Shown here: positions 1-10,091 of the stretch, piece after piece
How the letters are laid out: each line of letters begins with the position of its first letter
Position numbering within the stretch: the stretch's first letter is position 1
NCBI GenBank assembly: GCA_001695595.3
Contig: MBPM02000015.1
Span: 1,054,001-1,118,000 of the forward strand
Origin: Plasmopara viticola
Taxonomy: Eukaryota; Oomycota; Peronosporomycetes; Peronosporales; Peronosporaceae
Length of the DNA: 64,000 nt
Direction of reading: 5' to 3'
Notes under the pieces: model-generated
Told to the model about the DNA's origin: nothing
The model's input: the letters and a program-made list of their open reading frames with translations, nothing else
The model's database searches: none
Translations under genes and position numbers: made by a program

Positions 1-1681
1 CCAAGCTTCACTACCTTTTTTAAAACAGCACGCTCTGCTGAGGTCAAAGATAGAAAATTAGTTCGCTCTCTTCTCGGCCGCACCAAAGCACAAATTTATC
101 TGCTTATCACAAGCTAAAAGAAACCATTTATAACAAGGTGGATAAATCAGCTTTTAAAGTACATCTATTGCAGGCGTCGAAAAGAGGCATTGTTCAGTCG
201 TCCACCGGAAGATCCTGAGCCTTCCTGACGCGTCCACTCTGGAAGGTGCTATTGACCCCGTGATAGTCCACGCAACACACTGTAATGAGTGAGCACAGCA
301 CTTCTTCCATCATGCACTTTGGGCGCTCGGTAAAATAATTGCTTGCTCAATACAGATTTCATCTGTACAGGCTACTTTTTACCAACCAAATTTAACATCG
401 CTTCATGTTGATATGGTGACGACTTAGCTTGCCAAACAGTAATGGTCTAAGTGATCACCTTCTAAATATGTACCTCATTCTACAAATTCGTAGCGTCAGA
501 CAGACTATATAATTGATAGCTCAGACGAGGCCAGAACAAAGAGTGCTATAAATCTTACTTTGCAACGCACTTCGCATGGCACCGTCCACAAATCTAAGCA
601 GCGTGTACGTCTTGTTACTAGCTAATTTTCTGCTCCAGCGTCACTGTCATCTTCGTTATTTCCTGCTTACCATTTTCTCTTATACATCTAAAATACCTTC
701 TCTAACTTTATACCCTCTTAAAGATGACATGAGGAAAGAGATGACGATTTAATACCAATTTTTGAGCATATATTTACTTAAAAAAATGTACATCACGATC
801 GTTTCTTTTAAATTGTCACTTCGGCAAGCGGCTCGGTGTTGCGAAGGTGCTTAAATCTCTTGCCGACTTCAAGACATTAAAAGGTCAACAATTAGTGCCA
901 ATAAGGCTTCAAACGCGACTACCTGAACTCCAAAAGTGGTTGAGATACAAAATTTATTCAACCGGCGCACTGCTCGACAGGAGAACATGGCTTTACGGTT
1001 GGAGGTATGCTCCGGTCAGTGTGCAGTATATGTCCCACTTAAATCTTTGCAGCTGTACAACAACATCACTCCACCGTTTGACTGGGATTCTTGCTGCAGC
1101 TGCACCTCACGATAACTGTCATCTCCGCAAGAAGTATGTGTTTCCTGCGACGCAATTCGTGACGCAGCACGACGTCAAGGACTGTGGCAACGAAGTTACA
1201 ATTCCGAACAAGAAATACATTAGTTCTCACTATACGCACCTAGGAATGAAGTCAACTCTTGCACAACTCAAGATGTCATGCTCGCTTCCTAGTTGCTAAT
1301 CTCATATACTTTGGTTATGTGGAGCTAGCTAGCTATCAAAGGGTACTAGCAACACTGCTAAAGCTTTTTTTCCAAAGGTTAAAATTCAGAAATAGTGAAT
1401 CTATTGTCTAAGAAGGTTATATACCGTGATAAGTGTTAAGTATGTAGAGCATGAGCGTGAATGTTTAAAGAGTCACATGTTGCATTCAGTTTGCATGAAC
1501 GTATACCTTAAGGGTATGCATTAATGAGGCCGTAAGAAAGATTCACGTGTGCGAAGTAAAAGAGAACTGGTAGTTTTCAGCTCCACATTATCTGGTTTCT
1601 GTGCCGTACCCATTATTACAGTACGTTTTCTTTCAGTGTGCACAACATTAATTTTCTGGCTCTTAAGCCAACAACGTTGTC
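1..1681. other. Stretch with no supported gene
   Basis: I see no convincing coding exon here. An open stretch at 847-1299 (+) begins with GTG, has no recognisable domain and no splice context, so I do not call it. A short antisense stretch open across the left edge (about 1-100, -) could be the end of an exon that continues outside the window. The region is AT-rich and probably contains the upstream region of the copine-like gene that starts at 1682. Confidence 0.5.
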
Positions 1682-2982
1682 ATGGGCTGCACGTCGAGTA
1701 GCGAGGCTTTTCAACCGATTCCAGACAGCTACGACTCTGTTGGTGCGTAATGTAGTATCTACTTATACAAACTCTTTGTAACATTGTTAAAATGGCGTTA
1801 CGTCAAAGCAGAGGAAGTGCAAAAGGCTTTACGGTCAGTCTTGCAATGATGCGAGTCGGAGCTGGAATTGATTATTAACCTCGTAATTGCCACTTATGTC
1901 ATACCAGACAAGTGGGGCTCAAGTCTTCGGACTTGATTATTGCAGTACGTGCCACCCAGTCATTAAAATCAGTATTCCCGTAAGTAACTTGCTGTCATTA
2001 TGTTGCGCGGTACTAGGTCGACTTTACCGAATCGAATCTGGTACCTTAAAAACGAAAGATAAGGCACAGTCTTCAATATTGCAAAGTAATTAATTGCAAT
2101 GTATTGTAGCTGAAAGGAGCGCATACATTTGAAGGACGTTCATTGCATTATCTTGACAAGACAGGCCGTGTGAGAAACCCGTACCAGGAACGTGCTTGTC
2201 TTGTCATAGCATAAGTGTCAGAGCAGAAAACTAAGATCGGTTTCGCTTTACCTTTTTTCAGACAGTAATCTCAGCCATTACCCGCGTGTTTGAACGCTTT
2301 GACGACGACGATTCGATCCCAGCCTTTGGTTTTGGTGGCTTTCCGGACCGACCGATGGAGAAGCGATACTTTTCCTTAGTAGAAGGCCGAGGGTGTGAGT
2401 TGGATGAAGTATTGCAGCGATATTTTGTCACGGCTTCGACAATGGAATTGAATGCTCCCGCTAGCTTTGTACCCGTGATCTACGAAGCCATTAAGATGGC
2501 CACAAAGACTTGCAGGTATCACATTTTAATCATCATTTCGAACGGTCACATTGATGATTTTGCTTCGGTCCGACGAGCTATCGTCGAAGCATCCAAGTAC
2601 CCAATCTGTACGTTCATTGTATCAATCATACGATTCTTTCCTTCAGGTTCTTACTTACTTTCTTGTAAATGCGACCATCTTGCAGCAATTGTGATGATTG
2701 GTGTGGGTGATGGCCCCTGGACTACAATGCAAGAGTTTGACGACCAGCTTCCTGAGCGTCAATTTGACAACTTTCAGTTTGTCGACTATAACACGATTCC
2801 CAGAGGTTACTTGAATAATCCAGACGGAGGGTTTGCGATGCAAGCGCTTATGGAACTTCCAGGTACGTTGCTTGACGGGATCAAGACCACGACGCTCGAA
2901 TAGACGAGAGAACTCACGCTCACTTCTTTTCTCGACAGAACAATACAACAAAATCCACGAGCTTGGACTGATCAAAAACTAG
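1682..2982 (+). CDS. Copine (vWA-like) domain protein, seven exons
   Basis: My spliced model is join(1682..1742, 1809..1833, 1913..1979, 2110..2191, 2266..2607, 2686..2862, 2939..2982), 798 nt, 265 residues, with phases agreeing at every GT-AG junction. It starts MGCTSS, a classical N-myristoylation signal, so the protein probably sits on membranes. Copine-family landmarks follow in order: the FGLDY strand and metal-site region, EGRSLH, NPYQELISAI, DDDDSIPAFGFG, PASFVPVIYEA, YHILIIISNG, ASKYPIS, GVGDGPW, EFDD and FDNFQFV, ending in MELPEQY. This layout matches plant RGLG and copine proteins, but there is no C2 domain and no C-terminal RING, so E3 ligase activity cannot be assumed. Exons 2-3 are the least certain: the alignment to family members is poor there and a different acceptor is possible. 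The next gene starts 226 bp downstream on the same strand. Confidence 0.8.
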
Positions 2983-3208
2983 TACAGCTCACGCCGCCAG
3001 ACCATGCCCATTATTGTCACAATGTGTAATAATGTCCAAGTAGAACTGACAGCTTTAGATGCGGACAAGGTTTACATTCATTCATAAAATGTGTCGACAC
3101 TTTAGACGCCAGTTTTGGCCTTGTTTTAAAAAATTCAAAGTTAAGCCTTGATTCTAAAATCTGGTACCTTTCTTAACAGTTTAGCCACTTTTATAATCCC
3201 ACCGACTG

Positions 3209-4104
3209 ATGAAAGCAAGCGACGAAGCGCGCGTGGAGCTTGTCTCGGGCAGCATCAGCCTTCCGTCGGCTGAGGAAAATACGCTTGATGAACCGGTATC
3301 AACGACCATTGTACGCTGTGTCTTCTCCATTGTCTTTGTTGCTTGTACTTTTCGCTGACTAGTGGAATGCGAGCTTATTAGCTCCGTGATTTACGGCTTG
3401 TCGGCGGCAAACTACGTGTGGTTTTGATGCCTAGCAACACGTCGGAGGAGACTTTGAAAGCACTTCGAGACTGTATGAATTGAAAAGGGCTAGGAAGGAG
3501 CTGAAGGAGGGGAAAGCTCACTGCCTCGTGTGTACTCTGTAGGGGACCTCTGGGGCCCGCTGCTATTGTGTCTGACGCTTTCTATCATGTTGAGTATCAC
3601 GGCACCTGCAGCACAATCCGCCATGGTGTTTACGGGAGTGTTTATCGTCATTTGGGTTGGTGCTGCCATCGTCACTATTAACGCCCAATTGCTGGGCAGT
3701 ACCATGTACGGTTATACTCCTTTATTCATTTTGAGAAAAAAAGTCTTATGGGGTACTGTGAGCAGCTCTTTCTTTCAAAGCGTGTGCGTTCTGGGCTACT
3801 GCGTCTTTCCTCTGAATATTGCCACGTTAGTGTGTATGCTGACTCGAGTTGTGGTTTCGCACATCTTGGTGCGAATGGTGATTGTCAGTGTGGGTTTTCT
3901 TTGGTCGACACGAGGTGCGTTTATTCTGGTCGTACTAGTTTCTTAGACGAAGTATGACGTTTGATGTTCTATGCGTCGTTTTGTTATTGCACAGCATCAG
4001 TTGTGTTCATGTCAAAGTTAGTGCCTCCTAAGCGCAAGGCACTGACAGTGTACCCAGTGCTGCTCTTTTACTTGTTTATTAGCTGGATGGTTCTTATTCA
4101 GTAA
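3209..4104 (+). CDS. YIPF6-like Yip1-domain Golgi membrane protein, five exons
   Basis: The spliced model is join(3209..3310, 3382..3472, 3543..3705, 3766..3914, 3995..4104), 615 nt, 204 residues, with consistent phases; introns are 71, 70, 60 and 80 bp. The protein has a short cytosolic N-terminus with the TLDEPV motif, then RDLRLVGGKL and RDWDLWGPL, followed by about five hydrophobic membrane segments. Hallmarks of the YIPF6 branch of the Yip1 family are DLWGPLLLC, IVIWVGAA, TISFFQSVCVLGYC and STRASVVF, with an ISWMVL last helix. Known members act in ER-Golgi and Golgi vesicle traffic and bind Rab GTPases; that role is inferred from family. Length is slightly below animal YIPF6 because the N-terminus is shorter. 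Both ends are well defined by the splice frames. Confidence 0.9.
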
Positions 4105-5083
4105 AAGCAGGCTAATCAAATAAACAGGAGCTTGGAATAGGATGGCATGCGATTTAGTTAATCATGCTGTTTAATCATGAACACTGAAATCATTACTAGA
4201 TAGATGCATGCTCGCCACTCTTGAGTATTTATTTTTGCGTGGTGATATATACTGCTTTCAAAGCTATTCATGGCACTTTAGTCCCACAAAGCAATTGTAC
4301 AAGATTATAATAGTTACACTATGTGCAGAGGAAGAAACCCTTTTTTAATCGATGCATTGCAGTGTATTGCGTCCTTACTGTTCGAAAAGGCCAGCTTGGC
4401 CATCTGAAAGGAATTGAGGCTCAAGAATTGAGGCTCAAGCCACCTCCATACCAGACTAGTCACGAGCAAAGCTTTTCAATGTACTTACACATTGGATTAT
4501 TGCTATTCGTATGGTAATAGTAAATTGCATCCAAATTGTTAGTATATGTGAACTAAGCCGACACGGTAAATTTATGGTATTTATAGTCATACCATCAAAT
4601 AAAGCTTGGAAAAGGTTGGGGTGACGCCCTCCTTCCAAGTCAGAGCTAAGCAAAATAATGGAAGACCCTTACGACCTCGGTGCTGGCTGCACTGCCCGCC
4701 GAACGAGACCCGGCGTATGCGGACACCACTCTATGCCGTGGACTAGCCATAGAGTCTAGCACGTGCATAACATGGCAACGCGATAACGTAATACAATACA
4801 ATACAATACAAATTCGCCAAATGGTGAAGTTTATCACCATGTTTATTTAAATTTCCTGACTTTAGAAGTTAAATCATCGATAGACATTAGGATGTAAGAT
4901 ACATTGCAATCATTTAAACTTTGAGCGATAGGACAATCGAGTTATCCATTTAGTATAGTTCAAAGCTTATAAGGCTGACCCAAAATATCGCACACCTTAA
5001 TTTTCAGGTCGAAGATTTCGTGCGCTTGTAGACAGACATCTCAAAAGTTGACCCTCGGATACTGCAACACTTCACAACATCTC
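4105..5083. other. Intergenic, non-coding
   Basis: I see no supported gene between the YIPF6-like gene and the Copia element. The short open frames here lack homology and start context. A pentanucleotide microsatellite lies at about 4789-4811. Confidence 0.6.
4789..4811. repeat. AATAC pentanucleotide microsatellite
   Basis: About four and a half head-to-tail AATAC units are visible in the non-coding DNA between the YIPF6-like gene and the Copia element. Confidence 0.85.
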
Positions 5084-5088
5084 CTATA
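5084..5088. repeat. Putative target-site duplication (left)
   Basis: CTATA here matches CTATA at 8594-8598 directly outside the opposite LTR. Five base pairs is the usual Copia duplication size, but a 5-bp match can occur by chance. Confidence 0.5.
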
Positions 5089-5369
5089 TATTAGGAAGGT
5101 GTGCGTCCAAGAGGGTGAAATGCGAAGTGAATATATTTAGGTCCTTAGTTCGCTATGCGCTACCTTTAAGCCTTTCCTTCTAGATTCTTCTAGAAGCTCC
5201 TTTGCTAAGTCATCTAGTGACGTCATTCGAGTGACGTCAGCCTACGGCGTCATGATTTTATCGGTACTGGCCGTAATCCTGTCCGTAATCATATGTCGTC
5301 ATCCTCCTGTGTCCTCATCCTGGGTCGTCATCCGCTTGTTCCACATGCATTCAGCGGTTAATACCAACA
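5089..5369 (-). repeat. 3' LTR of the Copia element
   Basis: It aligns along its whole length with 8332-8593, including the GTGTGCGTCC block, the CCTTTCCTTCTAGAT block and several TGACGTCA-like words. The right edge (5369) is set by the TGTTGG start in element orientation, directly after a purine tract at 5370-5380. Repeated TGACGTCA-like palindromes inside the LTR resemble CRE/bZIP sites and may once have been promoter elements. Confidence 0.85.
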
Positions 5370-7354
5370 CTCCCACTCACGCTAATGCTGACTGCGCCTT
5401 GGACTGATGCCACTAGCTTGAAGCAAATACTTGAGTCGTTTAGTGGTAAGAGTTTTGTCAGCATGTCCGCCAATTGATCCACTATCGACTTGTACTTGAC
5501 CACGATGATGTCCCGGGCCACGTTCTCTCGGTTGAAGTGGTGACTGATGTTGACATGTTTGATTCTGGCATTGTAGCCAGCGTTGCTAGCAAGCCCGATT
5601 GCACCTTGGTCATCGTTCCAAACCAATGTAGCTTTCACTTGCTCATGACCGATATCTAAGAGAATTGCACGGATCCATAGCACCACTTCTTGAGTACAAA
5701 GACTAAGGGCCATGTACTCTGCTTCCGCCAAGCTCAACACCGCCGTCCTCTGACATTTCGACTTATAACCTACTGGTGCGCCACCAATCATTATCATTAT
5801 CCCCAACACAGAGCGCCGGTCATCGGTATTGCTACCCCAATCCGCATCCGTAGATGCTATAACTTGAACCTCCCGGCGCCGCCGTCGTGGGTGATCCTTA
5901 AGTCCCTCGTTGTTTTAGATAACGAAGTACGCGAATCGCGGCCTTCCGATGCTGTTGACCTAGATTTTCCGAGATACGCGACAGCTGTGTGACCACAAAT
6001 GCGATGTCGGGGCGCGTACATGTTGTAATGTATAGCAAACTCCGATCAGCGATCTATTCTCTTTCACTGTGATTCGCATGGATTAACAACTGCCTTCCCG
6101 TCTTGCTAGCTAAACCTGTTCACCACGTCGTCAATGTATCTTATTTTCCGAATCATGAGTGTGCTACTATTGCGATCATGGTCGATCTCCGTTCCAAAAA
6201 TAAATTTGACCTTGCCCGAATCCTTCATCTTGAACGAGCTCTTGAGTGCTACTTTAACATCTTGTATTTGCTTGCTTGCCTTGGCAGCGATGATCATGTC
6301 GCCAATGTTAAGACAAACGTAGACATAGCTGTCGTTCTTGCCCTTGACATAAACGCACTGATCCGGCCTACTACTCCGTAAACTCATTTGCAGAAAAACA
6401 GCATGAATGTTCTTGTTTCCATGCACTCGCAGCTTGCTTCAAACCATAAATCGCCTTGTCGAGCTTGCACATCATATTTCAGCATCGACAATTCCAAAAG
6501 GCACTTCATATACACCCCTTCTTCGAGGTCACTGTTCAGGAAAGCTGTGTCGACATCCACTTGCTCAGTCACGCATTCATTCGCAGCCACCACCAACAGC
6601 ACAACCCTGATAAAACTCGTGTTTGCCACTGGCGAGTACGTCTCAAAAAAATCGATACCAAATCTATGTTTGAAGATCTTGGCATCAAGTCAGGCCTTGT
6701 AGCGCACCACTTGTCCAAGCTTGTTGCGCTTCTTTGCAAAAACACAATGCCACCCGACTGACCAAACTTTATTCGTCTTGGTTTACAAATTCTGTCCCGT
6801 TGTCGTATTGCAGACACTTCAAACGTATTCCCATTGGCTCTCGTAGAAGGACGGAAACTCGATCAGCTTTGTAGTCACATCACTTTTTGCTCTTCATGAA
6901 GTACGCCACCATAAATCTCGAATAATCATCCACAAAAGTCAGCACATATCGTGCGCCACCCTTCGAGACTGTCAACATCGGTCCCATCTCGTCCGTGTAC
7001 ACAACTTCCAGGACACGTGATGTCTATGCAAGCGATCGTGACGGAAATGGATCAACCGTCAGCTTAACCTTAAGACATCCTCCACAGCTTTTGAAGTGCC
7101 CTGCTTAACCGCCGACACACCGCTTGTAGCAAGCGGTGTCTTTATCTCTTTGCGGGATATCCCAAGCGCGCGAGCCAAAGTTCCCACCCACTGTCATCCC
7201 AGGCGTATTCCACCTTTTCTTGCTCGCAGTCCAGAACATACGCTTTCCCAACTCTATTGCCTTTTGCAATGGCTCGGCGTGTACTCCACATAATACACGA
7301 GAAGCTTATAACTTCCAACCTCAACCTACGCCCAGCTAGCTTGCCAACTGCCAA
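5351..7354 (-). pseudogene. Copia pol remnant: pre-integrase, integrase, RT, RNase H
   Basis: Separate open pieces on the - strand give recognisable Copia pol parts. Around 7354-7142 is a GAG-pre-integrase remnant with the WLARLGYPAK motif. Around 6629-6106 is reverse transcriptase, with QVDVDTAFLNSDLEEGVYMK, then a block ending FGTEIDHDR and RYIDDVVNRF. Around 5809-5351 is RNase H, with AEYMALSLCTQEVVLW and DQLADMLTKLL. The catalytic YVDD box reads NIGD in the register where it should occur, so the RT is inactive even without the frameshifts. The integrase region between 7100 and 6750 is badly eroded. Confidence 0.85.
5370..5380 (-). other. Polypurine tract of the Copia element
   Basis: On the - strand this reads GTGAGTGGGAG immediately before the TGTTGG start of the 3' LTR. 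That is the expected place and composition for the plus-strand primer. Confidence 0.65.
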
Positions 7355-7459
7355 AAGCCGTCTGTCTAGACCTGGAATAGCTTACACCTCCCCCATCTCG
7401 ATACGCAAGCCGTTCAAACCAGTGTGCTTGACTTTACCCTTGCCAGTCACCCGCAGCTT

Positions 7460-8319
7460 CTATCCATCCGCGATGGTGGTGTCTGGACCATTGTTCAATA
7501 TCTCGTAATCAATGAGATCGCTATAATGAGGTGACATGTGCGACGTGGCTCCGCTGTCGATAAGCAGTCTGTTTACCAGGAGCAAACACAGCACAGTCTT
7601 TCTCAAATCCGTTTCGTTAGTTACATTCCCGCTTGAAATGTCCAACTTGGACACGCACTTGCCCTTGAATCCACCGCCGCTCTTCCGCAGACCGCTCCTG
7701 TTGCGACCATTGGATTGGCCTCCCTTAAACCGTCCCGCATTCACCTTGAACGCGCGCTTCATGGATGCCTTCTTCTCCAGTTGCACTTACTCCTTCAGGA
7801 GCTTCTCTTTCACCTCAATCGATGTCACGTCCTTGGAGTTCTCCACACTCGATGAGATAATCTCATACTCTGCAGGGAGACTGCTCAGCAGAAGCACAAG
7901 TTGGCGAGTCTCGTATAGCGGCTCTCCCAAAGTCTGAAGACCCACGATAAGCTCATCGAAAGCGTCCAGGTGCATCGTTATCGCCACACCACCAGCCATC
8001 TTGAAGTCATGTAGACGACGGGTCATCGATACCCGATTGGGCATCGTCGAGCGGTTGTAGAAATCACGCAGTGTATTACATGCCATGATAGCTGTCGTAG
8101 CCGACCGAATTTCGTATGATGCTCAATCGCCACACCCTGGGTGAACAGCCCAAGAGCCTTAATGTTATTGAGCACCCGCGACTCGGTCGTCTCCGCCTCA
8201 GGCTTGACCACCTGTATGTGTGCCAGCAAACCCTTCCTTGCCAGCGTCATCCGCATGGCAAACTCCCAGTGGAAACAGTTTCCGCTACCCAGGAGAACTT
8301 CAGCTTTCTTGCTTGTCAT
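7460..8319 (-). pseudogene. Copia gag and protease remnant
   Basis: The frame opens at 8319 with MTSKKAEVLL, typical of Copia gag (UBN2-like), shifts frame near 8060, continues with LVLLLSSLPAEYE and reaches a protease with the DSGATSHM active-site motif near 7550. The CCHC zinc knuckle expected between gag and protease is not recognisable. An in-frame stop at about 7787-7789 adds to the damage. Confidence 0.8.
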
Positions 8320-8331
8320 TGGAGAGGCGGC

Positions 8332-8593
8332 TATTATCTTTTGGGAAAGGTGTGCGTCCGAAAGGGTGAAATATGAAGTAATTATATTTAAAACCTTACT
8401 TCGCTATGTGCTATCTCTAAACCTTTCCTTCTAGATCGTTTTAGACGCTTCTTTGTGACGTCATCTAATGACGTCATTCCAGTGACATCAGCCTACGACG
8501 TCATAATCTTACCGGTGTTGTCCGTAATCCTGTGTCGTCATCCTGTGTCGTCACCCACCTGTCCGTCATGCTTTTAGCGGTGCAACACCAGCA
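8332..8593 (-). repeat. 5' LTR of the Copia element
   Basis: This is the partner of 5089-5369. In element orientation it starts TGCTGG at 8593 and ends TAATA at 8332. It carries the same TGACGTCA-like words with several substitutions and small deletions. Confidence 0.85.
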
Positions 8594-9330
8594 CTATATC
8601 AAAAGTGTAAAATGTCGCGCAGCTTCCTAGCAGAATTTTAAACACATTACTATCCGACGATGAGCACGGAGCCATGACAATTGCCACGGATGAAAATATG
8701 TGAAAGAGTAGAGCCAGCATTGGCTTGTCCCCGACACATAAGCAAGTTCTTACCTAGCGGATAGATAACTAGCAGCAAGCCAGGGCTTAAACTGCCGAAA
8801 TGTATAAATGCTGCGCTTTGTTTAAGAAGAATGACGTCACCCCCTAGGTAGAGTGTGCGGCGTTGTGAACGACGATCTCAGCCTGTGCCCGAAAAAAAAA
8901 ATCATGGTCCCAATTGACGTGGTGTAGTATGCGATGGAGTCACAATCGTAGGTGGTAGAGCAACGAAGCTCGAGTAACATCAGCAACAAAATCTATTTCG
9001 CTGTGAAAATTAGACGTGAAGACTCAATCCACAATAACCAGCAACCTCATCGTCGTCTTCGACCTCGTTTGTGCGGTGAGCAAAGTGGTCTTTACGCAAC
9101 AAAAGTAAGCAAGAAAATTTAGTTGCAGGGCCACAAATATGTTGTCTTAAAAAGGTGTGCCAACAAATATTTAATAGATTTACCCCAGAGTGAGAAATAG
9201 TAAACTTAGGTTAAAAATACGAGATACAGGATGAATAGTTACTGTCACATTTGATTAAACGAATAAAAGTAGCATTAATAAAAATAGTATTCGTATGTAA
9301 TACTCCTGTGGCACTCCATCAAAACTCGCC
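8594..9330. other. Intergenic, presumed promoter side of the tRNA-binding gene
   Basis: No coding exon, RNA gene or repeat is recognisable in these roughly 740 bases. The 8594-8598 word is the right half of the putative Copia target duplication. The part nearest 9331 should hold the promoter of the EMAPII-like gene, but I see no clear TATA or initiator. Confidence 0.5.
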
Positions 9331-10005
9331 ATGAGCGCCGCCGAGCAAATCCAGAGCCTCATCACTTCTCTTGAGACGGACTTGGGCATCGAGTCCGACG
9401 CTCCTATCAGTAGTGACAAGGAGACGCAGCCGCAAAAGGAGCAAAAGACCAAAGCTAAGAAGCCAAAAGCTCCCAAGGCCCACGCCGTTGACCACGACCA
9501 GCCTGAGATCACTAAACTCGACATTCGCGTCGGCAAGATTGTCAAAGTTTACAAACACGAGACTGCTGACAAACTGTACTGCGAGGAAATCGACGTGGGC
9601 GAGGAAGCGCCGCGCCACATTGCCAGTGGCCTCGTGTACCACTACTCGCTCGAAGAGATGCAGGACCGTCGAGTGTTGGTGCTGTGTAACCTCAAACCCC
9701 GTAACCTCGTGGGCTTCCGTAGTCATGGGATGGTCATGTGTGCTGCTGTTCCTTTAGAGGGTGGAAAGGAAAAGGTCGTATTTGTCACGCCCCCTGAAAG
9801 TGCTCACATTGGTGAACGGATTACATTTGAGAATCTCACGGGGGAGCCTTTCACACCGGCTCAAGTGGAGAAAAAAAAGGTGTTGGCGGCACTGGGCGAC
9901 GACATGAGGACGGACGACCATGGGATTGCCAAGTGGAAAGACCACGTCTTCACTACGTCCGCAGGTCCCTGTACGGCCCCCGTCAACAACGGCGTCATTA
10001 GATAA
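9331..10005 (+). CDS. EMAPII/AIMP1/Arc1-type tRNA-binding protein
   Basis: Single-exon gene, 224 residues. An N-terminal tail of about 57 residues holds a Lys-rich linker (KTKAKKPKAPKA). From residue about 60 to the end lies a tRNA-binding OB-fold domain with the EMAPII-like C-terminal extension. Family motifs are LDIRVGKIV, KLYCEEIDVGE, RHIASGLVYHY, VLVLCNLKPRNLVGF, SHGMVMCA, and GERITFENLTGEP. Proteins of this type bind tRNA non-specifically and deliver it to aminoacyl-tRNA synthetases in a multi-synthetase complex; that is known for Arc1 and AIMP1 and inferred here. The ATG at 9331 is preceded by a good CGCC context. The gene is convergent with the condensin gene, with 86 bp between stop codons. 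Confidence 0.93.
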   Translation: MSAAEQIQSLITSLETDLGIESDAPISSDKETQPQKEQKTKAKKPKAPKAHAVDHDQPEITKLDIRVGKIVKVYKHETADKLYCEEIDVGEEAPRHIASGLVYHYSLEEMQDRRVLVLCNLKPRNLVGFRSHGMVMCAAVPLEGGKEKVVFVTPPESAHIGERITFENLTGEPFTPAQVEKKKVLAALGDDMRTDDHGIAKWKDHVFTTSAGPCTAPVNNGVIR

Positions 10006-10091
10006 GAATATAACCAACGCGCGCTAATCAAGTGATCCTACCGGTATACTGGACTAAAACCGGTGTACGAACTATCTCGACCTTGCAGCAT

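Larger units (their letters stand above)
5089..8593 (-). mobile_element. Degenerate Ty1/Copia LTR retrotransposon
   Basis: Two LTRs of about 281 and 262 bp bracket gag-protease-integrase-RT-RNase H remnants in the Copia order on the - strand. In element orientation the LTR begins TGTTGG and appears to end TAATA. A purine-rich tract lies immediately before the 3' LTR. The 5-bp word CTATA occurs just outside both ends (5084-5088 and 8594-8598), a plausible target-site duplication. At about 3.5 kb it is shorter than full-length Copia elements. Frameshifts and stops interrupt the reading frame throughout, and LTR divergence suggests an old insertion. Only about a dozen bases separate the 5' LTR from the gag ATG, leaving little room for a primer-binding leader. 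Confidence 0.9.

Noticed and set aside
847..1299. 150-codon open frame on +
   Set aside because: Starts with GTG, contains no recognised domain and has no splice or promoter context; likely chance.
2286..2903. Single-exon 205-residue protein
   Set aside because: It reads through two introns (78 and 76 bp) whose removal restores copine motifs such as ASKYPIS-IVMIG and MELPEQY.
3530..3946. Single-exon 138-residue membrane protein
   Set aside because: It is exon 3 plus intron plus exon 4 of the YIPF6-like gene; splicing restores TISFFQS and the missing ends.
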